Shown here one piece after another: positions 16,909-25,539 of a DNA stretch of 64,000 bases; positions within the stretch are counted from its first letter, which is position 1, and each line of letters begins with the position of its first letter. The notes beneath the pieces were generated by a model. It ran no database searches. It saw nothing but the letters and a program-made list of their open reading frames with translations, and had not been told where the DNA came from. The stretch spans positions 1 to 64,000 of the forward strand of contig NZ_JAMTCT010000021.1 of NCBI RefSeq assembly GCF_024171995.1, read 5' to 3'. Origin of the DNA: Promicromonospora umidemergens (GTDB lineage Bacteria; Actinomycetota; Actinomycetes; Actinomycetales; Cellulomonadaceae). Position numbers and translations under genes: made by a program.

Positions 16909-18852
16909 TCAGCGCGCGGGCAGCGCGGCCGCCACGGAACGCGCCACCTCCTCCGTGGCCTCGCACAGCTCGTCGGTGCTGGACTCGCCGCCCGTGACGT
17001 GTACCCGGACGAGCTCCGCGACCTGGCCGTCGCCGTCCGGGCTCTTTCCCTGGTTCCCGACCACGCTGGCCAGGCAACCCTCCTCCCAGCGGTCGCCCTG
17101 GAGGAACACCGGGTGCCCGGAGTAGGTCACGCGCTCGCCCTCGTCGGACCCGAGCGGCTCCTCACGCTGGAAGAAGAGGCGCACCTCGCGGCTGTCGTCA
17201 CCGTCCCATACGCAGTCCCACGCGCCGTACGCCGACCTGCTGGACGGCAGGTCGTCCACGCTGAGCGCCGCGCGGAGCGCGTCCGCCCCCGGCAGGGCGC
17301 ACGCGTCGAGGCCGAGGAACGTGCCGGCCCGTGCGGCGGCACGGCTGGGGATCTTCTCGGCGCTGATCAGTGCGGCGGCACGCCGCGCGGCTGTCTCCGC
17401 CATGCCGCACAGGTCGGACTCGCCGTCCCGCTGCATGGCGTCGATCGCCACCCGGTAGTCGTCGACGACGAGGTCCCTGTCGCACGACTCCGGCAGCTCG
17501 TGGTCGTCCCGGTAGACAGGAAGGCCGTTCAGCGTGCCCTGGTCGCCCGAGAGGTCCTCGACGCCGCGGTAGAGGGTGAGCTTGACCGCCGACTCCGTGC
17601 CGCTGCCCGTGACGACCGCCTCGCACTGGTTGAAGACGTCGTTGTCGGTGTCGAGGCGGGTGCCGCCGAACGCACCGAGCGCCCGCGTACCGAGCAGCCC
17701 ACAGGGATCCGCGGACTTCTCCCCGCCCGCGAACGCCCGCTGGGTCAGCGCGGCCCGCGCCTCCGCCTCCGGGGCCGGCTCCGTCTTCTCGGCCGGCTCC
17801 TGCTCGGTTGCCCGCGGCTCGGGAGCGGGGGTCGCCTTCGCTTCCGAGGCGTCCTCAGCGGACGGCTTCGGGGACGGCTTCGGCGCTCTGGTCCGGGACC
17901 CGGCCTCCGACGGTGACGTGCTGGGCGACGACGCGGCGTCGGGCTGCCCGTCGGCGAGGAGAGGTGCGGTCACGACCCCCGCGACGACCAGCACCAGCGC
18001 GATCGCCCCGGCGACCAGGATGCGGAGCCGGTGCTGGGACGCCGGCGCGGGGCTCGGGCCGTGCCCGTCGGCGATCAGGCGCAGCTCGTCCCGCGCGGCG
18101 GTCAGCCCCGGCCGATCCTTCGGGTTCCTGCTCAGCATCCGGGCGAGCACGGCGGTCATGTCCCCGGCCCGCCTGGACGACCGCACCTCCTCGGTACTGG
18201 TCCGCACGATGAGCTCCGTGACGCTGCCCGCGCCCCACGGCGTGGTGCCCTCGGTGGCGTGGAACAGCGTGGCGCCGAGCGCGAAGACCTCGCTGGCTGC
18301 CGTATAGGGCCGGCCCGGGTCCAGCGCCTCCGGTGCGACGAAGCCCGGCGTGCCCGCTATCGCGTCCGCGCTCGTCAGGGTGGTGGCACTGTGCTTGCTG
18401 CGGGCAAGGCCGAAGTCGACGAGCTTGGCGACCCCGTCCTCGGTGATCAGCACGTTGGAGGGCTTGACGTCGCGGTGCAGGATCCCCTCGGCGTGCGCCG
18501 CCGCGAGCCCGTCGGCCAGCTGCGCGCCGTACCGCGCCGCGTCCAGGGCGGACACCCTGCCGCAGTCGGCCAGGGCGGTCCCGGAGAGCAGCTCCATGAC
18601 GATCCAGCGGGAGTCGCCGTCGCGCACGACGTCGTGCACCCGCACCACGTTCGGGTGCCTGATCCGGGCCAGCTTCTCCGCCTCTGCCTCCAGGCGCCGG
18701 TCACCCTCCACGTCGATCGCATGGGCCCGTTTGAGGGCGACCCGTTGCTCGAAGACGTTGAGGTCGGAGGCTTCCCAGACCTCGCCCTGGCCGCCCGCAC
18801 CGAGCCGGCGTTCCAGCCGGTAACGCTCCCCGACGACGTCCCCTGCGTTCAC
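16909..18852 (-). CDS. Transmembrane Ser/Thr protein kinase with Cys-containing sensor domain
   Basis: Hanks-type kinase: glycine loop LGAGGQGEVW, VALKRA Lys, catalytic loop HRDVKPSNV, DFG in LVDFGLARS, and APEAL. A single transmembrane helix (ILVAGAIALVLVVAGVVTAP, about residues 285-305) is followed by an acidic Ala/Pro/Lys linker. The extracellular region of about 270 residues contains two copies of a module opening with D-P-C-x-L-L or D-A-C-x-L and followed by spaced Cys residues. This pattern resembles DUF3558-like lipoprotein domains, not the PASTA repeats of PknB. GTG start at 18852. It is divergent from a paralogue with the same layout, 176 bases away. Confidence 0.88.
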   Translation of the reverse strand: MNAGDVVGERYRLERRLGAGGQGEVWEASDLNVFEQRVALKRAHAIDVEGDRRLEAEAEKLARIRHPNVVRVHDVVRDGDSRWIVMELLSGTALADCGRVSALDAARYGAQLADGLAAAHAEGILHRDVKPSNVLITEDGVAKLVDFGLARSKHSATTLTSADAIAGTPGFVAPEALDPGRPYTAASEVFALGATLFHATEGTTPWGAGSVTELIVRTSTEEVRSSRRAGDMTAVLARMLSRNPKDRPGLTAARDELRLIADGHGPSPAPASQHRLRILVAGAIALVLVVAGVVTAPLLADGQPDAASSPSTSPSEAGSRTRAPKPSPKPSAEDASEAKATPAPEPRATEQEPAEKTEPAPEAEARAALTQRAFAGGEKSADPCGLLGTRALGAFGGTRLDTDNDVFNQCEAVVTGSGTESAVKLTLYRGVEDLSGDQGTLNGLPVYRDDHELPESCDRDLVVDDYRVAIDAMQRDGESDLCGMAETAARRAAALISAEKIPSRAAARAGTFLGLDACALPGADALRAALSVDDLPSSRSAYGAWDCVWDGDDSREVRLFFQREEPLGSDEGERVTYSGHPVFLQGDRWEEGCLASVVGNQGKSPDGDGQVAELVRVHVTGGESSTDELCEATEEVARSVAAALPAR

Positions 18853-19028
18853 GGACCAGCTCCGCTCGTCGTTGCCGGACAGATGTCAGCGACAGGTATA
18901 CCGGAGATCCTGACCGGGAGGGGTCCCGCGCCGGATGTGCTTCCCCTGTCCTCCCCGATCACGGTGCACTAGCGTCGTCCAAGCACAACGCTTTGACGGG
19001 CAAGACGTCGACAGGGAGAGAGCGACAG

Positions 19029-20906
19029 GTGCACACCGGGCAGATCGTCGGCGGCCGTTACCGCTTGGAAGAACCTCTGGGGTCCGGCGGGCACGGCGAG
19101 GTCTGGCGCGCCGCCGACCTGAACCTGCACGACCGCCCGGTGGCGGTCAAGCGCACGCGGTACGACGGCGACGAGGACGGCGCCGAACGGGTCCGCCGCG
19201 AAGCCAAGTATCTCGCGCGCATCAACCACCCCCACGTGGTCGCCGTGCACGACGTGGTCGACGACGGCGGTGACGTCTGGGTGGTCATGGAGTACGTTGC
19301 CGGCCAGCCGCTCTCCCGGTCCGAGCGGGTGCCGGTCGAGGAGGCCGCCCGCTACGGCGCCCAGCTCGCGGGCGGGCTCGAGGCGGTGCACGCGCACCGG
19401 ATCCTGCACCGGGACGTCAAGCCGGCCAACGTGCTCGTGACCCACGACGGGTTCGCGAAGATCGCCGACTTCGGCATCTCCCGGCCGGTGCACGACGACG
19501 AGACCGTCACGGCCACCGGAGCGCTCACCGGTACACCGGGCTATCTGGCGCCCGAGGTGGCCAAGGGTGGGCGGTTCACCGAGGCCGCCGACATCTGGTC
19601 GCTCGGTGCCACCCTCTACTACCTGCTCGAGGGCACCACGCCGTTCGGCGACGACAACCCGCACGCCCTGCTGTGGAAGACCGTCTCCGAGGAGGTCAGA
19701 CCGCCCACGAGGGCAGGTGGCATGGCGCCGGTCGTGCTGCGCATGCTGGCCAAGAAGCCGGCCGACCGGCCGCGCCTGAAGCAGGTGCGGCAGGAGCTGG
19801 CCGCCCTGGCCGGCGACCCGGCGGCCGGCGTCGGACCCGAGCCGACCAGGTCGCTCGGATCCCTGCGGTCGATCGGCCGTCCGGGGCGTGTCCTCACGAC
19901 GGCCGGTGTCGCCGTCGTGCTGGTGGTCGTCCTCTCCCTGGTCGCCTGGTCCGCCCAGAACCGCGGGCAGGCGCAGGGCGACGAGCTGCCCGTCGCCGGA
20001 GCGAGCACGGACGGCGACGGCTCCACCACCCGGCGCGCGGACGACGGCAAGGTCGGCATCATCGGCGACCCAGCAACCGCCGACCCGTGCGCGCTCCTCG
20101 ACGAGGAGGCGCTCGGCGCCTTCGGCCTGACCCGGCTCGACACCGACAACGGCGAGCTCAACCGCTGCGACATCTACGTGACGCACGACGACGGCGGGGT
20201 CGCCGAGGTCAGCGTCAAGATCTGGCAGAACACGGAGGAACCCACCGAGCCGAACCGCCAGGTCGGCAAGGTCACCGTGGTGAACGACGAGAGCGAGCTG
20301 CCCGACGAGTGCTCTCGTGAGCTGTTCCTGCCCGGCGGGGACTACAACCTCTCGCTCGACGCCGAGCTGCAGAGCGGCGAGGTCGACGACCTGTGCGCGC
20401 TCGCGGACTCGACCCTCAACCACGCCACCGGAGTGCTCAACGACGGCCAGATCCCCCGCCGCGAGCGCACGCCCGACCCGAGCTCGCTCTACACGCAGAG
20501 CGCCTGCGACCTGCTGGCGGGGGAACCGCTGGAGCGCCTGCCCGGCGTCGACGCGACCCATCCCCTGGTCGGGTTCGCCGAGTGGGACTGCAGGTGGTAC
20601 GCGGAGGACGGCAAGGAGCTACGGGCGCTGTTCCAGCACCGGGAGCCGCTCACAGCGGACGACGGCGAGCACTTCCTCTTCAGCGGGCACGAGACGGTCG
20701 ACGAGGGTGACTCGTGGTCCAGCACGTCGTGCCTGGTCTCCGTCGTCAACCGGGAGGCGCTCAGCGTCCATGGGGACGGTACGACCGTCGCGGAGCTGGT
20801 CCGGCTCGAGCTCAGGGCCGGTGGCGACGAGTCGGTCGACGAGCTCTGCGACCTCCTCGTCGACATCGCCGAGCCGGTGGCCGCCGCGCTCCCTGCGGCG
20901 TCCTGA
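19029..20906 (+). CDS. Transmembrane Ser/Thr protein kinase, divergent paralogue
   Basis: Paralogue of the preceding kinase, 625 aa. The kinase domain has LGSGGHGEVW, VAVKRT, HRDVKPANV, IADFGISR and LAPEV. A transmembrane helix (VLTTAGVAVVLVVVLSLVAW) follows near residue 300. The outer part has two Cys modules: the first opens DPCALLDEEALGAFGLTRL, almost the same as its partner, and the second opens SACDLLAGEPLERL. The start GTG 19029 has GGGAGAG about 9 bases upstream. The FHA-domain gene begins 69 bases downstream and is a likely phospho-dependent partner. A head-to-head kinase pair with matching ectodomains suggests a duplicated sensor. Confidence 0.88.
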   Translation: MHTGQIVGGRYRLEEPLGSGGHGEVWRAADLNLHDRPVAVKRTRYDGDEDGAERVRREAKYLARINHPHVVAVHDVVDDGGDVWVVMEYVAGQPLSRSERVPVEEAARYGAQLAGGLEAVHAHRILHRDVKPANVLVTHDGFAKIADFGISRPVHDDETVTATGALTGTPGYLAPEVAKGGRFTEAADIWSLGATLYYLLEGTTPFGDDNPHALLWKTVSEEVRPPTRAGGMAPVVLRMLAKKPADRPRLKQVRQELAALAGDPAAGVGPEPTRSLGSLRSIGRPGRVLTTAGVAVVLVVVLSLVAWSAQNRGQAQGDELPVAGASTDGDGSTTRRADDGKVGIIGDPATADPCALLDEEALGAFGLTRLDTDNGELNRCDIYVTHDDGGVAEVSVKIWQNTEEPTEPNRQVGKVTVVNDESELPDECSRELFLPGGDYNLSLDAELQSGEVDDLCALADSTLNHATGVLNDGQIPRRERTPDPSSLYTQSACDLLAGEPLERLPGVDATHPLVGFAEWDCRWYAEDGKELRALFQHREPLTADDGEHFLFSGHETVDEGDSWSSTSCLVSVVNREALSVHGDGTTVAELVRLELRAGGDESVDELCDLLVDIAEPVAAALPAAS

Positions 20907-20975
20907 CCGGACGGCGTCGGGAGGGGTCCCCCAGGTGGCGTGCCACGCTCGCGGTCTGAACTCTTGGAGGTCGCC

Positions 20976-21770
20976 ATGACGGTTGTCCCACAGACGGAGG
21001 GCACGGAACCGCTCTCCGCCAACCATGCGAGCCTGGCCTTCGGCGTGCCGACGTCGGAGCCGGGCATGATCTACGCGTTGTCCGTGTCGGGTGGGATCCG
21101 GCTCACGGCACGCGAGCAGCGCTCGGTCGTGTTCGGGCGCAACCGGCCGGACGTCCACGTGTGCCTCGGCGAGGACGACCTGCGGATCAGCCGCAACCAG
21201 GGGAGCGTCACGTTCCGGGACGGCCAGTGGTGGCTCGCCAACACCGGCCACCGAGCGCTGGAGCTTCCCCGGTCGATGACGCTCTTCCCCGAGGACGAGC
21301 CGTTCCCGGTCGAAGAGGGCTACACGCCGGTCTTCGTGAACGGCACGGCACGGCGCAGGCACCTGCTCGAGCTGTATGTCGCGGGCGCGGACGGACAGCT
21401 GCCCCGCCCCGCACCCGACGCCGCGACGCTGCGGGACAAGCCGTGGAAGCTCCGGGCCGACGAGCGGCTGGCCCTCATCTCGCTCGCGCAGAAGTACCTG
21501 CTGCACGACGTCCACCCCCAGCCGTGCACCTGGCTGCAGACGGCCACCGATCTCAACGCGCTGCAGACCGACGAGTCGTGGGGCGCCAAGCGCGTGGAGC
21601 GCCTGATCTCCGGCGTGCGGCGCCGGCTCTCGCGGGCGGGCGTGGCCGGGCTGACCCGCGAGGAGGTGGGTGAGCCCGTTGGCAACGCGCTCAACCACAA
21701 CCTCATCACGGAGCTGCTGCGGACCCGCACCCTGGTGCCGCCGGACGTGCTGCTGCTCGACGAGCTCTGA
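20976..21770 (+). CDS. FHA-domain protein with C-terminal helical/HTH-like region
   Basis: 264 aa. The N-terminal half has a forkhead-associated phosphothreonine-binding fold: SVVFGRNRPDVHVCLGEDD, then RISRNQGSVTFRDGQWWLANTG. The usual His of the S-R-x-H motif is Asn here. The C-terminal half (LRADERLALISLAQKYLL, SWGAKRVERLISGVRRRLSR) is basic and helical and resembles a winged-helix or activator segment. ATG 20976 is preceded by GGAGG. It follows the kinase gene on the same strand, so it is a plausible kinase substrate or reader. Its output, possibly transcriptional, is inferred. Confidence 0.8.
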   Translation: MTVVPQTEGTEPLSANHASLAFGVPTSEPGMIYALSVSGGIRLTAREQRSVVFGRNRPDVHVCLGEDDLRISRNQGSVTFRDGQWWLANTGHRALELPRSMTLFPEDEPFPVEEGYTPVFVNGTARRRHLLELYVAGADGQLPRPAPDAATLRDKPWKLRADERLALISLAQKYLLHDVHPQPCTWLQTATDLNALQTDESWGAKRVERLISGVRRRLSRAGVAGLTREEVGEPVGNALNHNLITELLRTRTLVPPDVLLLDEL

Positions 21771-21788
21771 CCGGCCCGACAGGGCCGG
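21771..21788. terminator. Hairpin after the FHA gene
   Basis: CCGGCCC-gaca-GGGCCGG begins directly after the stop of the FHA gene. It is a short GC-rich stem without a T-run, typical of high-GC terminators, and lies between convergent genes. Confidence 0.5.
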
Positions 21789-21848
21789 CGAGGTGGACGG
21801 GGTGGACGAGGTGGACGGCCGGGCCTGACCGGACGCCGTCCCTCGGTG

Positions 21849-23624
21849 TCAGCCGAACGTCATGGTGTAGACCTGCACGCCCTCTGGAACCTCGAGCTCC
21901 ACGAGTCCCTCGGTCGGTTCGTCGCCCTCGAGGAGGGGGTAGAGCCGCGGGTTGCCCGTGACGTCGATGCTCCTGGTGGTCGGCTCTCCGTCGGTGGTCA
22001 CCGTCGCTTCGACGGTCCCCTCACCACCGAGGACCACGAAGACGTCCGCCGACTGGTACGCGAGGCGCACCCGTGCGTCGTCGGACAGCGCCCGCGCGCC
22101 CTGGAAGTCGATCTCCCAGGTCCCGCCGAGCGAGAACGTGTCCTGCTGCTGCTCGTCCTCGAGGACGAAATCCTTGCGGCCGGCCGCGTACTCCGGTTCG
22201 CCCCCGTAGTTGATGACGCGCTTGATGGAGAAGTACGTCTCCGGCGTGATCGCGTCGTTCGGCGTCGTGTCCTGCACGGTGGTCGGTTCAGGCAGGTCCA
22301 CCCCGGGGTCGGCGTCGGTGAGGAGCTCCCGGATGAGCTTCTCGGTCTCCTCGTAGCCACCCTCACCCAGGCGGATGTGCCGGACGGTGCCCTCGGCGTC
22401 GATCAGGTACTGCGCGGGCCAGTACCGGTTCCGGTACGCCGTCCACGTGGCGTAGGAGTTGTCCTGCGCGATCGGGTAGGTCACGTCGAGGTTCTCGGCG
22501 CCGGCGATGACGTTGCGCGTCTCGCGCTCGAAGGCGAACTCAGGCGTGTGCACGCCGATCACCTCGAACCCCTCGCCGACGTCGCCGTACCGGTCGTACC
22601 AGGCGTTGACGTGCGGGATCGCACGCTGGCAGTTGATGCACGAGTAGGTCCAGAAGTCGACGAGGACCACCTCGCCGCGCAGCGCCTCGAGCGTCAGCGC
22701 CTCACCCTGTGGTGTGTTGAGCCAGGTCTCGATGCCGCGGATCTCCGGCGCCGTGCCACAGTCCTCGAGCACGGGCGCACCGTTGGAGCAGTTGGACAGC
22801 TCACGGTTCTCGTCGGTGACGAGGCCGCCGAGGTCGAGCGCCTCGCGCACCACCTCCGAGGAGTCGACACGCTCCTGGAGCGCACCGGTGTAGTCGGGGA
22901 GCTGCCGCTGGATCGCGGCGGGAAGGTTGAACGCGAGGGCGATGGCCAGCAGGATGACGATCACGCCGCCACCGGTGCGGATGGCCTTCGTGTGGCGCTG
23001 GAAGGCCTGGACCCGCTCGGCGATGCGCCGTCCGGCCAGGGCGAACAGCAGGAGCGGCAGGGCGGCGCCGACGGCGAACGACACCGTCAGCGCGACCGTC
23101 CCCGAACCGATGTTGCCCGTGGCGCCCGCGACCGTGATCGCGGCGAGGACAGGTCCGGCGCACGGCACGTAGAGCACACCGAGGCCAAGACCGAGGACGA
23201 AGGCGCCGCGGTCCTGCCGCGCCGCGCCGCGCTTCGCCCCGAAGGCGGCGATGCGCTGGAAGGGCCGTTCAAGGATGGTCTCGAACCGGGGCACGATCAT
23301 GCCGATGCCCAGCAGCACGAGGAGCGTGATGCCCGCCCAGCGCAGCAGGTCCTGTGGCAGGCCCAGGAGGGTGAGCAGCAGGGAGCCGAGCAGCGTGAAG
23401 ACGCTGAAGCTGAGAACCAGCCCCACGATGACGATGTAGGGGCGGAGCGAGCGCCGGGTGCGCACCGCGGTCGCCGTACCACCGGTGCCCGAGCCTGCGG
23501 AGCCCGGCGTCCGGGCGCCCTGCACACCGCCCGCGAAGAAGATCACCGGCAGCATCGGCAGGATGCACGGCGATATCCCGGTGATGAGGCCTCCCAGGAG
23601 GCCGATGACGATGAGGGTTCCCAT
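21849..23624 (-). CDS. dipZ: DipZ: CcdA-thioredoxin fusion for extracytoplasmic disulfide reduction
   Basis: Membrane protein that carries electrons to extracytoplasmic thiols. The N-terminal half is a CcdA-like set of helices starting MGTLIVIGLLGGLITGISPC, with conserved Cys-Pro elements and a second Cys in LGVLYVPCAGPVLAA. The middle is a TlpA/redoxin domain with the active-site-like DFWTYSCINCQRAIPHV (CxxC). The C-terminal third is the beta-rich DipZ-specific domain. 591 aa from ATG 23624. In Mycobacterium tuberculosis dipZ belongs to the SigK regulon with mpt70/mpt83, and the same association is seen here. The promoter puts the transcription start at or within a base of the ATG, so the mRNA is probably leaderless. 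Confidence 0.92.
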   Translation of the reverse strand: MGTLIVIGLLGGLITGISPCILPMLPVIFFAGGVQGARTPGSAGSGTGGTATAVRTRRSLRPYIVIVGLVLSFSVFTLLGSLLLTLLGLPQDLLRWAGITLLVLLGIGMIVPRFETILERPFQRIAAFGAKRGAARQDRGAFVLGLGLGVLYVPCAGPVLAAITVAGATGNIGSGTVALTVSFAVGAALPLLLFALAGRRIAERVQAFQRHTKAIRTGGGVIVILLAIALAFNLPAAIQRQLPDYTGALQERVDSSEVVREALDLGGLVTDENRELSNCSNGAPVLEDCGTAPEIRGIETWLNTPQGEALTLEALRGEVVLVDFWTYSCINCQRAIPHVNAWYDRYGDVGEGFEVIGVHTPEFAFERETRNVIAGAENLDVTYPIAQDNSYATWTAYRNRYWPAQYLIDAEGTVRHIRLGEGGYEETEKLIRELLTDADPGVDLPEPTTVQDTTPNDAITPETYFSIKRVINYGGEPEYAAGRKDFVLEDEQQQDTFSLGGTWEIDFQGARALSDDARVRLAYQSADVFVVLGGEGTVEATVTTDGEPTTRSIDVTGNPRLYPLLEGDEPTEGLVELEVPEGVQVYTMTFG

Positions 23625-23631
23625 GTGAAGA

Positions 23632-23658
23632 GTTCGGCACACGGGCCGTCTCGGATGG
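23632..23658 (-). promoter_or_regulatory. SigK-type promoter of dipZ
   Basis: On the minus strand: CCATCC (23658-23653), 15 bases, CCGAAC (23637-23632). The distance from the -10 element to the dipZ ATG is 7 bases, consistent with leaderless transcription. The elements and spacing are the same as those before sigK and the fasciclin gene. Confidence 0.8.
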
Positions 23659-23727
23659 GTACGGCGGCCGTCCGTGGCGGGTACGGCAGGCGATCCGGGC
23701 GGTCGGAAAACTCGTGCCGTCCGACCC

Positions 23728-23754
23728 CCATCCGGGCAGCGGTCGGCTCCGAAC
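23728..23754 (+). promoter_or_regulatory. SigK-type promoter of the fasciclin gene
   Basis: CCATCC at 23728-23733, 15 bases, CCGAAC at 23749-23754, giving a leader of about 48 bases before the ATG at 23809. The elements and spacing match the dipZ and sigK promoters. Confidence 0.8.
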
Positions 23755-23808
23755 CACGGTCAAGACGGCCCGTAAGACGCGGGGCGACGACATACCGAGG
23801 AGAGACCG

Positions 23809-24489
23809 ATGAACGTTCGAACCCGCAAGTCCTACGCAGCCGCCGGCATCGCCGCCCTGACCGTGTTCGGCCTCGCTGCCTGCAGCTCGGGGGACGAGCC
23901 GACTGGTGCGAGCGAGACCGCGGCGACCGAGGAAGCCCCGGCGCCCGAGGAGGAGCCGTCGGATGAGATGTCCGAGGACATGGCTATGGACCCGGCCGCG
24001 AACCTGGTCGGCCCCGGCTGCGCGGCCTACGCCGAGCAGGTGCCGGACGGCCCCGGCTCGGTCACCGGAATGTCCACCGACCCGGTGGCGGTCGCGGCGT
24101 CCAACAACCCGCTGCTCACGACGCTGGTCTCGGCCGTGAGCGGCGAGGTCAACCCCGACGTCAACCTCGTCGACACGCTGAACGGTGACGAGTTCACCGT
24201 GTTCGCCCCGGTGGACGACGCCTTCAAGGCGATCGACGCCGAGACGATGGAGACGCTGTCCACGGACGCCGACATGCTGACCGAGATCCTCACCTACCAC
24301 GTGGTGCCCGGCCAGCTCACCCCCGACCAGGTCATGGGCGAGCAGACCACGGTCCAGGGCGAGACCCTCGAGGTCACCGGCAGCGGTGACGAGCTCATGG
24401 TGAACGACGCGAACATCATCTGTGGTGGCGTGATGACCCAGAACGCGACCGTCTACCTCGTCGACTCGGTCCTCATGCCCAAGATGTGA
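23809..24489 (+). CDS. Fasciclin-domain lipoprotein (MPT70/MPT83-like)
   Basis: Exported lipoprotein of 226 aa: signal sequence with lipobox FGLAAC near residue 25, then an acidic Glu/Ala/Pro linker. A single FAS1 domain follows: [41 protein letters not shown], and the C-terminal [13 protein letters not shown]. It corresponds to mycobacterial MPT83/MPT70, abundant exported SigK-dependent antigens whose molecular function is not settled. RBS GAGGAGAG lies upstream. It is divergent from dipZ, with a SigK-type promoter in each direction, and sits near rskA-sigK. Confidence 0.92.
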   Translation: MNVRTRKSYAAAGIAALTVFGLAACSSGDEPTGASETAATEEAPAPEEEPSDEMSEDMAMDPAANLVGPGCAAYAEQVPDGPGSVTGMSTDPVAVAASNNPLLTTLVSAVSGEVNPDVNLVDTLNGDEFTVFAPVDDAFKAIDAETMETLSTDADMLTEILTYHVVPGQLTPDQVMGEQTTVQGETLEVTGSGDELMVNDANIICGGVMTQNATVYLVDSVLMPKM

Positions 24490-24529
24490 CCGTGCCGCAC
24501 CCCGGCGTCATCAGCCGGCGCTGGACCTC

Positions 24530-24568
24530 AACGGCCCGTCCCGACCTCTCCGGTCGGGACGGGCCGTT
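24530..24568. terminator. Strong bidirectional-type hairpin after the fasciclin gene
   Basis: Perfect 17-base stem (24530-24546 with 24552-24568) and a 5-base loop (TCTCC), 40 bases after the stop codon. Confidence 0.8.
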
Positions 24569-24603
24569 GGTCATGGGTCCTGCCGGGCACGATGACCGGT
24601 CGC

Positions 24604-24668
24604 GAACCTGACCTGAGGTACCGATCCGGAGTGAATTCAGAGTGGATTCGGTACCTCAGGTCAGGTTC
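24604..24668. repeat. Perfect 21-base inverted repeat between fasciclin and rskA genes
   Basis: Arms at 24604-24624 and 24648-24668 are exact reverse complements around a 23-base loop holding GAATTC. It lies just past the fasciclin terminator and before the 3' end of rskA, with a locally lower GC content. It may terminate rskA transcription or be a small mobile remnant. Confidence 0.65.
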
Positions 24669-24687
24669 AGCCGGAGCGTGGGCGAGG

Positions 24688-25539
24688 TCAGGCGCCCAGG
24701 ACGACTATCGGGTCGGTGGTCGGCTGCTCCGAGCCGGACTCCGGCTCGACCGACACGGCCATGCCGACGCCGTCGACGCCCTGGACCAGCGAGGACGTCT
24801 CGCCGTCCCGGAGCGACAGGACGCCGGCAGAGGAGACGCTGCCGTCTGCCGCCACGACCCAGAGCTGGTAGGCCTTGCCGTCGGCGGGCTCGGGCAGGTC
24901 ATCGGCGCGGAAGAGCATGTCGCCGTCGGCGACCAGCACCGACGCCGCGCCACCGCCCTCGACCGAGCCGCGCAGGATGGACGCGTCGGGGTCGACGAGC
25001 ATCTCGGACACGATCTCGCTCTGCTCACGCAGCTGGTCGCGCTCGGCCGACACCTGCACGGCTATCGTCGTCGGGACGGCGATAGCGGCTGCTGCCGCCA
25101 CCGCGGTGGCCGCGACACCCCAGCGGCGCGCTCGACGACGGGCCGAGAGGTCGACGACGTCGGCGTGGCCCGCCGTCGGACCGGGATCCGAGGGCGCCGC
25201 CGTGCCTGACCCGTCGTCGCCGGCCGCGGGCACGGTTGTCGGGACGGCTGCCGGCCGTGCGGCAGCCGGGACGCTCGGGGCGGCGACCTGCGGCGTGCGC
25301 TGCACGCGGTCAAGGACGCTCGCGCGCAGGTGGGCCGGGGGCGCGGTCTCGACGGCGAACGCCGCGACGACGTCGCGGTACTCGTCGACCGCCCTGCGCG
25401 CGTCGGCGTCGGACTCGAGGAGGTGGTCGACAGCGCGTCGATCCGCGTCGTCGAGAGCGTCCAGCGCGTACCCGGGCAGCAGGTCCCACACGTCGGCGCG
25501 CCCGTCGCGCTGTTCACTGTCGTTCGTGGTGTCAGCCAT
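24688..25539 (-). CDS. rskA: Anti-sigma-K factor RskA
   Basis: Single-pass membrane anti-sigma factor, 283 aa. The cytoplasmic N-terminal region has the zinc-less anti-sigma helices (DLLPGYALDALDDADRRAVDHLL). A Pro/Ala-rich linker leads to one transmembrane helix (WGVAATAVAAAAAIAVPTTIAVQ, about residues 140-160). The extracellular RskA domain has GGGAASVLVADGDMLFRADDLP, AYQLWVVAADG and VGMAVSVEPESGSEQPTTDPIVVLGA. It binds and holds SigK until it is cleaved by regulated proteolysis. ATG 25539 overlaps the last 8 bases of sigK, the standard sigK-rskA coupling. Confidence 0.93.
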   Translation of the reverse strand: MADTTNDSEQRDGRADVWDLLPGYALDALDDADRRAVDHLLESDADARRAVDEYRDVVAAFAVETAPPAHLRASVLDRVQRTPQVAAPSVPAAARPAAVPTTVPAAGDDGSGTAAPSDPGPTAGHADVVDLSARRRARRWGVAATAVAAAAAIAVPTTIAVQVSAERDQLREQSEIVSEMLVDPDASILRGSVEGGGAASVLVADGDMLFRADDLPEPADGKAYQLWVVAADGSVSSAGVLSLRDGETSSLVQGVDGVGMAVSVEPESGSEQPTTDPIVVLGA

